Source: Synechococcus sp. MEDNS5
GTDB lineage: Bacteria; Cyanobacteriota; Cyanobacteriia; PCC-6307; Cyanobiaceae
DNA length: 64,000 nucleotides
Reading direction: 5' to 3'
Assembly: GCF_014279875.1 (NCBI RefSeq)
Contig: NZ_CP047952.1
Coordinates: 682,001-746,000 of the forward strand
Each line of letters opens with the position of its first letter. Within the stretch, counting starts at the first letter, position 1. Position numbers and translations under genes: made by a program. Positions 1-8,308 of this stretch are shown here, one piece after another. A model generated the notes under the pieces. That model worked only from the letters and a program-made list of their open reading frames with translations. It made no database searches and was not told where the DNA came from.

Positions 1-1
1 A

Positions 2-1549
2 ACCGTGACAGGCACGCAAGCCAACCGTTCAGTGAAGACCACTGGCAATGAGGCCAGCACCTGCCGCTCCATCACTGGCACCGAATATCTAGGCGCTGAG
101 GTGTTCCAGACGTTCTGCCAGCAGGCGCCTGAGCCCACCACCCCCGCCAAGGTGCGCGTGACCGCCACTAGCCATGGCAACCGGGTCACTGGCAACGAGG
201 TGGGTCGCTCCGACAAAGTCACCGGAGATGAGCCCGGTACATGCAAAAACGTAACGGGAACTGAATACATCTCTGCTAATCAGTCCGCTGCCCATTGCGG
301 TGGTGGGCAGGTCTCCCCTCGCAAGGTTGGTCACAGCCATACGCAGCAGGGTCGCCCCGTCAGTGGCGTGATGGTTGGCCGTTCGTCCAGCGTTACCGGT
401 GATGAAGCCGGTGCTGGCCGCAGTCTCACCGGTGATCAATATCTTGGCTCTGATCCCCTGCCCGAAGGTCGTCCTGCTCCCAAAGTCGGCCTGTCGGGAA
501 CCCTCTCCGGTACGGGTGTCACCGGCACCATGGTGGGCCGGTCTTCCCAGGTGACAGGCGATGAGTTCGGCTCATGCCATCGCGTTACCGGCGATCAATA
601 CATCAGTGCAGAACAGGTGAATTCCTTCTGCGGCGGCAAGCCCGAGCCCGAAGCTGCCAAGGTCGGCTTCAGCGTCACCAATCGCAACCAGGTGGTGAGC
701 GGAACACGCACCGGTCGCTCGGAGCGTGTCACCGGCGACGAGCCCGGCAGTTGTCAGGCCGTGACCGGTACGCCCTATGCAGGTCTCGAACAGGCGGGTC
801 AGCACTGCGGTACTTCTGCTGTGCAGGCCATCCGCGAGCGCACCCCCGTTCGCCCTGGCACTCCTTCCGCCGCCATGACTGGAATCCAACCCGGCGTGGG
901 TGGTGTCATGACCGGTGATCAGCGCGGTGCTTGCGAAGCGATCACTGGTACTCCCTATGTGGGGGCAGACCAGCTCGCTCAGGCCTGTGGTGAAAGGGCG
1001 CCAGCTGGAACCGACACCCATGGCCAAGCCCCTGATGGTGCTGCCTGGACACGGTTCAGTGTGATGTCTCCAGCTCGTGCTGCTCAACAGCAACGTGATG
1101 CCCAGGGTTCTGTCACTGGTACTTCCTATGAGCAGGGAAATCGCATCACCGGCCCTTTTGATATGGCCGGTGGCAAGGTCACCGGCACAGAGCAGTTCCG
1201 TTTCGATAACCGCGAATTCCAGCGTCGTCATTTTCAAGACACACCCCCTGTGGCTGATGCTCCGGTCACCATGGATGAGGATCAACATCCTGTTTCCCGC
1301 GTGACCGGCGAAGGTTCGGCGAGGAAAGTCACCGGTGACGACTGGGACCGTGGTGAGCACGTCACCGGTACGGAGGGTGCTTCGGCCCGTCGGCGCAATC
1401 CAAGCCGTACTGGCCCGATGAGTGCCATGTCTCCCTTCGAGAGCAAGCGAAATGATGCAATCGAATGGCCTGTTAGCCGCGTGACCGGTTCCAGCGGCAA
1501 CACCGAAAAGGGCTCGCTGATCACCGTCTCCGGCGGCGCACGGGGCTGA
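2..1549 (+). CDS. csoS2: carboxysome assembly scaffold CsoS2 (3' part)
   Basis: C-terminal about 515 residues of the intrinsically disordered alpha-carboxysome scaffold; the gene begins before the window. The visible part has several middle-region repeats with the signatures VGRS, VTGDE and VTGT-Y, most with paired cysteines, then a C-terminal region with further VTG motifs and a conserved end (VSGGARG). In this family the N-terminal region binds Rubisco, the middle repeats contact shell hexamers, and the C-terminus anchors to the shell. The next gene, csoSCA, starts 7 bp after the stop. Long antisense reading frames here are shadows of the repeats. Confidence 0.97.
   Translation, partial: TVTGTQANRSVKTTGNEASTCRSITGTEYLGAEVFQTFCQQAPEPTTPAKVRVTATSHGNRVTGNEVGRSDKVTGDEPGTCKNVTGTEYISANQSAAHCGGGQVSPRKVGHSHTQQGRPVSGVMVGRSSSVTGDEAGAGRSLTGDQYLGSDPLPEGRPAPKVGLSGTLSGTGVTGTMVGRSSQVTGDEFGSCHRVTGDQYISAEQVNSFCGGKPEPEAAKVGFSVTNRNQVVSGTRTGRSERVTGDEPGSCQAVTGTPYAGLEQAGQHCGTSAVQAIRERTPVRPGTPSAAMTGIQPGVGGVMTGDQRGACEAITGTPYVGADQLAQACGERAPAGTDTHGQAPDGAAWTRFSVMSPARAAQQQRDAQGSVTGTSYEQGNRITGPFDMAGGKVTGTEQFRFDNREFQRRHFQDTPPVADAPVTMDEDQHPVSRVTGEGSARKVTGDDWDRGEHVTGTEGASARRRNPSRTGPMSAMSPFESKRNDAIEWPVSRVTGSSGNTEKGSLITVSGGARG
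5..1000 (+). repeat. CsoS2 middle-region repeats
   Basis: About six tandem units of roughly 50-60 residues, the first truncated by the window edge. The common core is VGRS, then VTGDE-x-G-x-C, then VTGT-x-Y, then a terminal Cys about 10 residues later. The unit around nt 305-470 has lost both cysteines (GAGRS in place of G-x-C). The unit around nt 830-1000 has a diverged first half (VGGVMTGDQ). These are protein-level repeats inside csoS2, not mobile DNA. Confidence 0.85.
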
Positions 1550-1556
1550 TGGCCTG

Positions 1557-3305
1557 ATGGTTCGCTCCATGCCTTTTCGTGGCGGGCGACCTCAGGCGCC
1601 CACGGCCCCTACCCGGCGTCAGCTGTCTGCCCAGGACGGTCAACCGTCGACGTCATCTGGGGCTTCAATTCCTTTAACCCGATCTGCTACGCGATCATCG
1701 GCGCTTCAACGCCGCCAAGCGTTGACAACTGCAGGTAAAGCAGCAGTTGTCAATTCTGGATCCGTTACCGCCGGACGTGTTCGTACCCAGCAAGATCGTC
1801 CTCGTCGATCGAGCCAACAGCCCGGATGGGTTAAGAAGTCCTCTCAGCCATCTAAGTCGACTGTCAATCTCAGCCGCTCCTCTCTCCCATGGGCTGTGGA
1901 TTTTCATCCACTCACCGATCAACAACAAAACACTCATCTCCAGGCTTACGAAAGCGAGGTGAAAGGCCGGTTTGATCGAATCGTTCCTGTGCTTAAGCAA
2001 GTGTCGGTCTTGCAGCATGAGCCCGATTTCATCGCGCAGGCTCAACGTCTGGCTCGGGCGGAACTGGGATTCGACTTGCCGGATCACATCCTCGAACAGT
2101 CCTGGGTTCGTCCCCTGGATATGAGAGCACTGTTTGCGTGGTGCGTTTTTCAATCCCATCAAAAGTTCAGTGATCACTTCTTCCATGAAGATCCGCTTCA
2201 GGGTGCAGACGGGAGTGCAGATTCAGAGGTCTTTGAAGCTTTTCTGCTGGAGTGCGGATTCCATTTGCTGGATGTCACGCCCTGTGCTGACGGTCGGTTG
2301 GCTCACACCATTGCCTACGCACTGCGCATTCCTTTCAGCGCAGTTCGCCGGCGTTCCCACGCTGGTGCGATGTTTGACGTTGAAAACACCGTCAATCGCT
2401 GGGTTAAAACCGAACATCGGCGCTTTCGCGAGCAGATCCCCAATGAAGCTCACGCCGCTACGCGTTATCTGAAAGTGGTGGCTTACCACTTCAGTTCAGT
2501 TGACCCTCTGCATCATGGTTGTGCAGCCCATGCAAGCGACGATTCCCTGGCAGCATCCTCCGGGCTTCGCCGCTTGCTTGATTTCAGGGAGGCCGTTGAG
2601 AACAGCTTCTGTTGCGGAGCATCTGTTGATCTGCTTCTGATCGGTCTTGACACTGATACGGATGCCATTCGTGTTCATGTTCCCGATCAGAAGGGAGATA
2701 TCCGTCTTGATCAATGGCTGTGTGGAAAAGCTCTGTACGAAAGCACAGTGTCCTTGACACCACAGCAGGCGCATGAAGCCGTCGAAGCTGCTGTAAGTAC
2801 CCATGTTGCATCGGCTCCCGAACCTGGAATGGTGCGCTTTATTTCACGTCTGCTGATGAATAATTTCTCCCAGCAGGATTATGTCCTTGCCCAGCATGGA
2901 GGACCTTACCCCGATGCTGGACATGCCGAACGATTCATTGGTGTTGGCATTGGCTTTAAGGAAGTACACCTCCGCAATCTCACTTATTTCGCCCATCTCG
3001 ACACGGTTGAGCAGGGAGCCCCAGATCTGGATGTGGGAGTGAAAATCTTCAAGGGCCTGAATGTATCCCGCGATCTTCCTATCCCCGTCGTTGTGCGTTT
3101 TGACTACTCAGGAAAAGTTCCCGGTGCTCGTGATCGCGCGATTGCTGATTGCCATCGCATCCAGTTGGCAATCAACGATCGTTATGCCCCTTTGCTGAGT
3201 GAGGGGCTTCTTCATACGCTGCTCACCATTCGCGACCGCGACCAGCCCCATCCCGCTGTTGTCGTTGGTTCAACCCTTGATCCAGTTCAACAGGAGGCTC
3301 ACTGA
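1557..3305 (+). CDS. csoSCA: carboxysomal carbonic anhydrase CsoSCA
   Basis: Converts bicarbonate to CO2 inside the alpha-carboxysome next to Rubisco. The 582-residue protein has a basic, Ser/Gln/Arg-rich disordered N-terminus (about 1-110), the segment that in this family tethers the enzyme to Rubisco, then the catalytic fold. The zinc site is readable: C243-x-D245-x-R247, H311 and C322, with the same 11-residue H-to-C spacing as the Halothiobacillus enzyme. ATG 1557 is used; M4 is a possible alternative. It lies in the cso operon between csoS2 and csoS4A (2 bp gap). Confidence 0.97.
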   Translation: MVRSMPFRGGRPQAPTAPTRRQLSAQDGQPSTSSGASIPLTRSATRSSALQRRQALTTAGKAAVVNSGSVTAGRVRTQQDRPRRSSQQPGWVKKSSQPSKSTVNLSRSSLPWAVDFHPLTDQQQNTHLQAYESEVKGRFDRIVPVLKQVSVLQHEPDFIAQAQRLARAELGFDLPDHILEQSWVRPLDMRALFAWCVFQSHQKFSDHFFHEDPLQGADGSADSEVFEAFLLECGFHLLDVTPCADGRLAHTIAYALRIPFSAVRRRSHAGAMFDVENTVNRWVKTEHRRFREQIPNEAHAATRYLKVVAYHFSSVDPLHHGCAAHASDDSLAASSGLRRLLDFREAVENSFCCGASVDLLLIGLDTDTDAIRVHVPDQKGDIRLDQWLCGKALYESTVSLTPQQAHEAVEAAVSTHVASAPEPGMVRFISRLLMNNFSQQDYVLAQHGGPYPDAGHAERFIGVGIGFKEVHLRNLTYFAHLDTVEQGAPDLDVGVKIFKGLNVSRDLPIPVVVRFDYSGKVPGARDRAIADCHRIQLAINDRYAPLLSEGLLHTLLTIRDRDQPHPAVVVGSTLDPVQQEAH

Positions 3306-3307
3306 TC

Positions 3308-3643
3308 ATGTTGATCGTCAAGGTCATCAAGCCGCTCGTTTCCACTAACCGGATTCCTGATTTCGAGCACAAACATCTTCAGGTTGTGCAAGACGGCAGT
3401 ACGAAGAAGGTTGCGGTGGATGCTGTGGGCGCCAAACCAGGCGACTGGGTGATCTGCGTCAGCAGTTCGGCTGCCCGCGAAGCTGCAGGGAGCAAGTCTT
3501 ACCCCAGCGATCTCACGATTGTGGGAATCATTGACCACTGGGAACCTGACCCTCCCAAGCCTCCGGCACCACCGTCTGCGCCGGCACCACCGTCTGCGGC
3601 TGCACCACCGCCTGCGAATCCTTCGGGAGGCGCGAGCTCCTGA
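3308..3643 (+). CDS. csoS4A: carboxysome vertex protein CsoS4A with proline-rich tail
   Basis: Pentameric BMC-P (EutN/CcmL family) protein that caps shell vertices. The fold occupies residues 1-about 82 (starting MLIVKVIKPLVSTNRI, with GDWVICVSSSAAREA and TIVGIIDHWE). After that comes a tail of about 30 residues made almost only of Pro, Ala, Ser and Gly, partly as repeats of PAPPSA. CsoS4A is usually about 80-90 residues, so the tail is an addition. The stop overlaps the csoS4B start by one base (TGATG). Confidence 0.95.
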   Translation: MLIVKVIKPLVSTNRIPDFEHKHLQVVQDGSTKKVAVDAVGAKPGDWVICVSSSAAREAAGSKSYPSDLTIVGIIDHWEPDPPKPPAPPSAPAPPSAAAPPPANPSGGASS

Positions 3644-3894
3644 TGGAGATCATGCAGGTGATGGGAACTCTGGTGTGCACCTTCCGCGTGGCGGGATTGG
3701 ACCATATGCACTTGCGCGTCTTGCGCAATTCCAGGGGCAAACAACTGGTGGCAGTGGATCCTGTGGGTGCTCGTGAGGGCAACTGGGTGTTCACCGCCAG
3801 TGGCTCCGCTGCCCGACATGCCTGCCCGGACAATAAGGTCCTCACCGATCTCACGATCGGCGGCATCATCGATCACTGGAATCCGGACGGATAG
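3643..3894 (+). CDS. csoS4B: carboxysome vertex protein CsoS4B
   Basis: Second BMC-P pentamer protein, 83 residues, the normal length, without the tail of its neighbour. Conserved blocks: MGTLVCTFRVAGL at the N-terminus, GNWVFTASGSAAR in the middle and IGGIIDHWN at the end. In alpha-carboxysomes CsoS4A and CsoS4B both seal the twelve vertices, and loss makes shells leaky to CO2. Translation is coupled to csoS4A by the one-base overlap; an in-frame ATG at 3652 is an alternative start. Confidence 0.95.
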   Translation: MEIMQVMGTLVCTFRVAGLDHMHLRVLRNSRGKQLVAVDPVGAREGNWVFTASGSAARHACPDNKVLTDLTIGGIIDHWNPDG

Positions 3895-3947
3895 GGAGTT
3901 TTCCCCTCTCTCCTCCGTTTCCGTTCCGCTTCCACACCGTTAACTCC

Positions 3948-4535
3948 ATGGCCACCCCTTCTCCTTCCCCTCGTCGCCGCACTACTCGCAGCAGTGCTGC
4001 TGCGAACAAGACTGTTGATGTGAAGCCTGTGGCGACTCCTGCTTCCACCTCTTCAGCTCCCGTCGCCAGCTCCTCCCCAGCGGCATCCACTGGTTCGACA
4101 GCCGCTGGCTCAACCCCCAGTCGATCCACAACGGGGACGACGCGTCGCTCCACGACCCGTAGAAGTGCATCCACAGGGTCTGGAGGGCGAGGGAGTGTGG
4201 CAAAGCCTGCGCCGACATCCCCTTCACCTGCTGCTCAGCCCATCCAGGGGATCGCTCTGGGCATGATTGAGACGCGGGGAATGGTGCCTGCGATCGAGGC
4301 TGCTGATGCCATGACCAAGGCCGCGGAGGTTTACCTCATCAGTCGTGAGTACGTCGGTGGCGGCTACGTGACCGTGATGGTGCGCGGAGAGACTGGTGCT
4401 GTGAATGCTGCAGTGCGTGCCGGGGCTGACGCCTGTGAGCGGGTTGGAGACGGTCTCGTTGCGGCTCACATCATCGCCAGGCCGCATCAGGAAGTAGAAC
4501 CAGTTCTTAACTGGGACAATAATAAGACTTTGTGA
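3948..4535 (+). CDS. csoS1E: BMC shell protein CsoS1E with N-terminal extension
   Basis: Single-domain BMC hexamer protein of the shell facets. Residues about 100-188 form the BMC fold (GIALGMIETRG, then YVTVMVRGETGAVNAAV and VAAHIIARPH). The first roughly 100 residues are a low-complexity extension rich in Ser, Thr, Ala, Pro and Arg, as known for CsoS1E of marine Synechococcus and Prochlorococcus MIT9313-type strains. It follows csoS4B after 53 bp and is the last host-like gene before the A+T-rich block. Confidence 0.9.
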   Translation: MATPSPSPRRRTTRSSAAANKTVDVKPVATPASTSSAPVASSSPAASTGSTAAGSTPSRSTTGTTRRSTTRRSASTGSGGRGSVAKPAPTSPSPAAQPIQGIALGMIETRGMVPAIEAADAMTKAAEVYLISREYVGGGYVTVMVRGETGAVNAAVRAGADACERVGDGLVAAHIIARPHQEVEPVLNWDNNKTL

Positions 4536-4657
4536 ACCGGCTTCTCGATCCGTGCGGCAAATTCTCGTATATCTAGAATTTGGTTGTAATCATTTTTTCT
4601 GAGACATTGCAAATGTTTTATGTAAAGTGGAGTTTCTTGAGCCTGTTTTGATTGATT

Positions 4658-6100
4658 ATGCTTATCAAAACTCTCTTTTATGAAAGATATTCCCCTGAAG
4701 TGAGAAGTGGTGCTGCAATGCGTTGCAATCAATACCTTGAAGAAGTGATTGTTGAGATGGGCCATGATTTGCTCACCATTTCTCCAGATCGGATTTCGTC
4801 AAAATCCCAGATGTTTATCCCGTGGGATTGTTTGCAATTTAATAAATCATTCAATTCACATTTTTCAGATATTTCTATTTATTGTGATCGTGGCATTGAA
4901 AGTAGCCCACCATCTCGAGAATCATCTAAGGTGAATATACTGCTTTTGCATGGATTGTATTATAACTTTAATCTAATAAATAATCTTGATTGTCTTGACA
5001 TAATTTTAACAACATCTTTGTATTGGGCAGAAGTGATCCAACTACTTCTGGGAGGAAATATTGTCTCTAACAGTTACCAATTGAGAGAGTTATATGCATC
5101 GAAAATCGGCACCAAACAACCAATTATTTACCCTTTGACACCTCCAATTCAAGTGGCTACGTATGATTCAGAGAGCAACACAAATTTTTTGAGTAAATAT
5201 AATTTAGACGATCTTCAGCAAGAAGTTATTTTTGCTCATTCAATTCAGCCGCAAAAAGCATCCATCCCGGCTTTTGTTGGCATTGTTGCGTTTTTAGTTT
5301 CATCTTTCAAACAAAGAAAACAGCTTTTTAAGGTTTTTGTAAGCAAGTCAAATGCCGCAGATATTCAACATGAATTAATGCATTTGACAAATTCGAGCTG
5401 GTTCAATAATTTCTCAAACATCAGTGCCTGTGATATTCAAACAAGCATTATTTTTACTGACCGTCTACCTCAGACGGATTTACATCAATTATTTTCACTT
5501 TCAAGGTTTGGAATTTGCTATAATGAAGTACCAGAGTCTTTCGGAATGTATATTTTAGAAAGCATTTTAAGCGGATGTCCTATATTTAGCAATGGCGCTG
5601 GAAACATGAGGCATTCTCTCCCATCATTTCACGGGCATTATATCAATGAACCTTACGGTTTATATAACTATAATCATGATGATTTGGCAAGCTTGTGCAA
5701 GCAAATCCTCTGCAAGCTTGATGATCCAATGCTGAAGCATGAAATTCATCAAGGTCGTTCATACATAGTTTCGAAATATAATATCCGCGAATACAAAAAG
5801 GGTTTCAGGGATGTCTTAAAGGCAGTAGCCATATGGCCGGTTGAGATCAAAAAAATTTACGAGCCCAAAAGACTTACGTCTGACAATCAAGATATTTATA
5901 AACTCTCACCTTTGGTCCGTTCTCTTTGTTCACAGCATAATTATGTTTTTGCTGATCATCAAAATTATCAATTGACCGATATGGACTTTAAGTTACTCAC
6001 GTTGATTGGTGATTCGTCCTCCTCTTTAACAGAGATGAATTATTACGCCAACATTAAGTCCTTGCTCGATAAAGGTTTGATTTGTAGAATATGTCCATGA
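4658..6100 (+). CDS. GT4-type glycosyltransferase with C-terminal winged-helix-like tail
   Basis: GT-B fold glycosyltransferase. The N-terminus (LFYERYSPEVRSGAAMR) resembles the nucleotide-sugar family start, and PESFGMYILES near residues 292-302 is the E-x7-E motif that holds the donor. The final ~70 residues (after about 405) do not belong to the GT fold: a short beta-rich stretch is followed by LTDMDFKLLTLIGD and IKSLLDKGLICR, which looks like a small winged-helix/PqqD-like domain. ATG 4658 is preferred over the in-frame TTG at 4652. The 3' end overlaps the deacetylase gene by 10 bp, so the two are probably coupled. Sugar and acceptor are unknown. Confidence 0.75.
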   Translation: MLIKTLFYERYSPEVRSGAAMRCNQYLEEVIVEMGHDLLTISPDRISSKSQMFIPWDCLQFNKSFNSHFSDISIYCDRGIESSPPSRESSKVNILLLHGLYYNFNLINNLDCLDIILTTSLYWAEVIQLLLGGNIVSNSYQLRELYASKIGTKQPIIYPLTPPIQVATYDSESNTNFLSKYNLDDLQQEVIFAHSIQPQKASIPAFVGIVAFLVSSFKQRKQLFKVFVSKSNAADIQHELMHLTNSSWFNNFSNISACDIQTSIIFTDRLPQTDLHQLFSLSRFGICYNEVPESFGMYILESILSGCPIFSNGAGNMRHSLPSFHGHYINEPYGLYNYNHDDLASLCKQILCKLDDPMLKHEIHQGRSYIVSKYNIREYKKGFRDVLKAVAIWPVEIKKIYEPKRLTSDNQDIYKLSPLVRSLCSQHNYVFADHQNYQLTDMDFKLLTLIGDSSSSLTEMNYYANIKSLLDKGLICRICP

Positions 6101-6912
6101 TTAAGCGTCTTTTTGTCTTATCTCCTCATTTCGATGATGCGATTTTCTCAGTTGGAGGACTGATTAGTTTATTTTCAAGTCACTTTGAGCAAATTTATAT
6201 TATTAATGTGTTTTCAGCTACACCTCCACTTGATTTTGAGTTACCACCTCAGGCTTCTCGTTTTCATGAAAAATTTAGTCATGATGATCCTGTTGCATAT
6301 AGACGCTCGCTAGATACCATTGCTTTTAATTCTTATAATGTAAAAATATTATATGTCGATGCTCTTGATGCGATATATCGTATTCATCCCCTTACTAACA
6401 AGCCTTTATATTTAGATCCAGTTGATATCTTTACAAAGATCCATGCATGCGATTTTCAGCTTATTTCCCTAATTACATCAAAAATATTATCTTTCGTCTG
6501 CTTGAGCCCTTTTGATCTTGTTCTCTCTCCATTGTCTATCGGCGGACATGTTGATCATGAGATTACTCGTCTTGTTGGTGAACAACTTGCTTATAAACAG
6601 CTTCTCTATTATGAAGATTGCCCTTATGTGTTCCAAAAAACGTTAAGAAATTCACCTAATCATTGTCGTCAATTTTTAAATTTACTTGATGTTTACATCC
6701 CCAAGCATGATGTCATGAAAAAAGAAAACGCTATTGATGTTTATGCCTCATCCATACCAACAAATGATTTTATCCAGTATATGCGATCGCACGATAGATC
6801 GCAACGATGTATAGAGCGTCTCTTCTATCATCAATTATCACTTTCTAATACGTCAAAAGAGATCTTATCTTCAATCCCTGGGAAACTATCTTTTAATAGT
6901 GATAATAGCTGA
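6091..6912 (+). CDS. PIG-L/LmbE-family deacetylase
   Basis: Zinc-dependent de-N-acetylase of the LmbE family, 273 residues. The metal motif SPHFDDA is at 11-17 (family form P-H-x-D-D) and GGHVDH at 151-156 supplies the second histidine. Relatives remove acetyl from GlcNAc conjugates (GlcNAc-PI, MshB, BshB, teicoplanin deacetylase). A glycosyltransferase directly upstream with overlapping ends suggests GlcNAc transfer followed by deacetylation, possibly on the lipopeptide made by this cluster; that link is inference. The last 82 bp overlap the 3' end of the opposite-strand gene. Confidence 0.85.
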   Translation: MSMIKRLFVLSPHFDDAIFSVGGLISLFSSHFEQIYIINVFSATPPLDFELPPQASRFHEKFSHDDPVAYRRSLDTIAFNSYNVKILYVDALDAIYRIHPLTNKPLYLDPVDIFTKIHACDFQLISLITSKILSFVCLSPFDLVLSPLSIGGHVDHEITRLVGEQLAYKQLLYYEDCPYVFQKTLRNSPNHCRQFLNLLDVYIPKHDVMKKENAIDVYASSIPTNDFIQYMRSHDRSQRCIERLFYHQLSLSNTSKEILSSIPGKLSFNSDNS

Positions 6913-7649
6913 GCTCTTGAGGCGAGCTCTCCAATGTAATCATACGTCTTGAGTGATGGAGTGAATTGTATTTCCGAAGTGAATATCTGGTTGATGTCAA
7001 AAATTATATTTTGGATGTTTTCACCATCGAGGCCAAATATTTTAGATGAAGAATTAGCTGGGTTGATATTTACACTGCTTTGTTTGATTGGATTGACATG
7101 AAGAGGGCATGCTCTTGAGTGAAAAGGAAAATCTAAATCATGCAATATATAATTGATGGACAACTCTTCCATAGTTTTTGTGAATATGTGTTCATCAGAG
7201 CACAGGATATGGTGTAATTGATTTTGAGCGCCGATAAAGCAAGGTTTCAACAATGGGTAGTTGGTATGTAGATTATTCTTGTCTGTGACTATCAGGCATA
7301 ACTTGTACTTATTTTTTGACTCATATATTTTGCTCTCCAGTTCAAAAAAAATATCGATCATATTGCTGAAGCTCAGGATGTCTTCGTGTATTGCACTTGC
7401 TAGTATCGATAAGCTGAAAGCGTAATAGTCAACTCTTGATTCTTTGAGTGACTTTAAGTAGGAAATAATATATATAATATGTCTGAAGATCCTTGCCCTG
7501 AAGCTGTCTCCCTGGTAATAGTCGTGATGTAAGGATGTTGCGAATTTATTTTGATATAAACTTTTCCATTCAGGTGGTATCCTTGACCACTGTACATTCT
7601 GATAAGGTTGTTCGCTAAGGAGGCCTGGTAGTAGAATTGCTTTATTCAT
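6831..7649 (-). CDS. diverged FabD-like acyltransferase (stand-alone)
   Basis: About 272 residues from ATG 7649 (an ATG at 7661 is also in frame). The layout matches malonyl-CoA:ACP transacylases: an opening like F-P-G-Q-G degraded to LLPGLL, then YYAFSLSILASA where FabD has GHSLGEY-A, so the serine is kept but Gly-His are replaced by Ala-Phe, and later FPFHSRAC matching the F-H-S motif with the second catalytic His. It could be a weak or specialised trans-acting acyltransferase or an inactive relic. It is the only minus-strand gene in the synthetic half and its ends overlap both neighbours. Confidence 0.5.
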   Translation of the reverse strand: MNKAILLPGLLSEQPYQNVQWSRIPPEWKSLYQNKFATSLHHDYYQGDSFRARIFRHIIYIISYLKSLKESRVDYYAFSLSILASAIHEDILSFSNMIDIFFELESKIYESKNKYKLCLIVTDKNNLHTNYPLLKPCFIGAQNQLHHILCSDEHIFTKTMEELSINYILHDLDFPFHSRACPLHVNPIKQSSVNINPANSSSKIFGLDGENIQNIIFDINQIFTSEIQFTPSLKTYDYIGELASRAQLLSLLKDSFPGIEDKISFDVLESDN

Positions 7650-8215
7650 ATCATTCCCCATTTTTAAATCGTCCTACTCGACTTCTCATAGGCGCAATGA
7701 GCTTTGAGCCTTCCTTTGTTGAACAAAGAAAAATAAGCCATAATTTCGTGCAACATCTGCTTGGCCATTCTGGGTTGAAATTTCCGATTGAAATAGGACG
7801 CACAATATATGGCAAGCCACAGTTACGTAATTCTAACATTCCAATATATTTCAATATTTCGCATTCCGAGTGCTTGACTGTGGGAATCACCCATAGCCAA
7901 CCGATCGGCATTGATATTGAAGCTGAAGACCGCAGAATCGATATTAATGAAGAATTTATTTATTCTGAAATATTTATGTCTAAAGATGAGGCTTTGTTGG
8001 CCTTGAAAACTCACACTTTGTTAGAACTTTGGACCATTAAAGAAGCCGTTCTTAAAGCTAATGGTTATGGTTTATGGGGTGGTCTCAAAAATGTGTCGAT
8101 TAAAATGCAATGTGCTAACCACGGAAAGGCTTTCTTTTATAAGCAGAGATTTGAAGTTGAATTGATTCATTTTGGTAGGTTTGTAATCTCGAAAGCGGTT
8201 ATGATTCAAACTTGA
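7637..8215 (+). CDS. Sfp-type 4'-phosphopantetheinyl transferase
   Basis: Activates carrier proteins by attaching phosphopantetheine from CoA to the conserved serine. Diagnostic motifs: FNISHSE, then IGIDIEAEDR with the Mg-binding acidic residues, then LWTIKEAVLKANGYGL (the W-x-x-K-E-A-x-x-K motif). Length is 192 residues from TTG 7637 or 172 from ATG 7697; the start is uncertain because the opposite-strand gene begins here too. The likely job is priming the two stand-alone NRPS carriers, the FAAL-ACP and both carriers of the hybrid synthase. Confidence 0.9.
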   Translation: MLYSYHSPFLNRPTRLLIGAMSFEPSFVEQRKISHNFVQHLLGHSGLKFPIEIGRTIYGKPQLRNSNIPIYFNISHSECLTVGITHSQPIGIDIEAEDRRIDINEEFIYSEIFMSKDEALLALKTHTLLELWTIKEAVLKANGYGLWGGLKNVSIKMQCANHGKAFFYKQRFEVELIHFGRFVISKAVMIQT

Positions 8216-8308
8216 CCTTTGCTAGGAAACGCTGATATTATCCAGATCTTAATCCATTGAGCTTTTTTGAAGCTAAAGTGATCTAGTAGTGCTTTATTCC
8301 TACATTCA

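Noticed and set aside
572-1570. 332-residue open frame antisense to csoS2 (and a 116-residue one at 89-439)
   Set aside because: Both are products of the repetitive, G+C-rich csoS2 code read backwards; low-complexity His/Thr/Gly-rich sequence with no domain.
4559-4581. Inverted repeat AAATTCT/AGAATTT after csoS1E as a terminator or insertion-site mark
   Set aside because: Seven A/T-rich pairs, a 9-base loop, no T-run and no copy at the right border near 34 kb.
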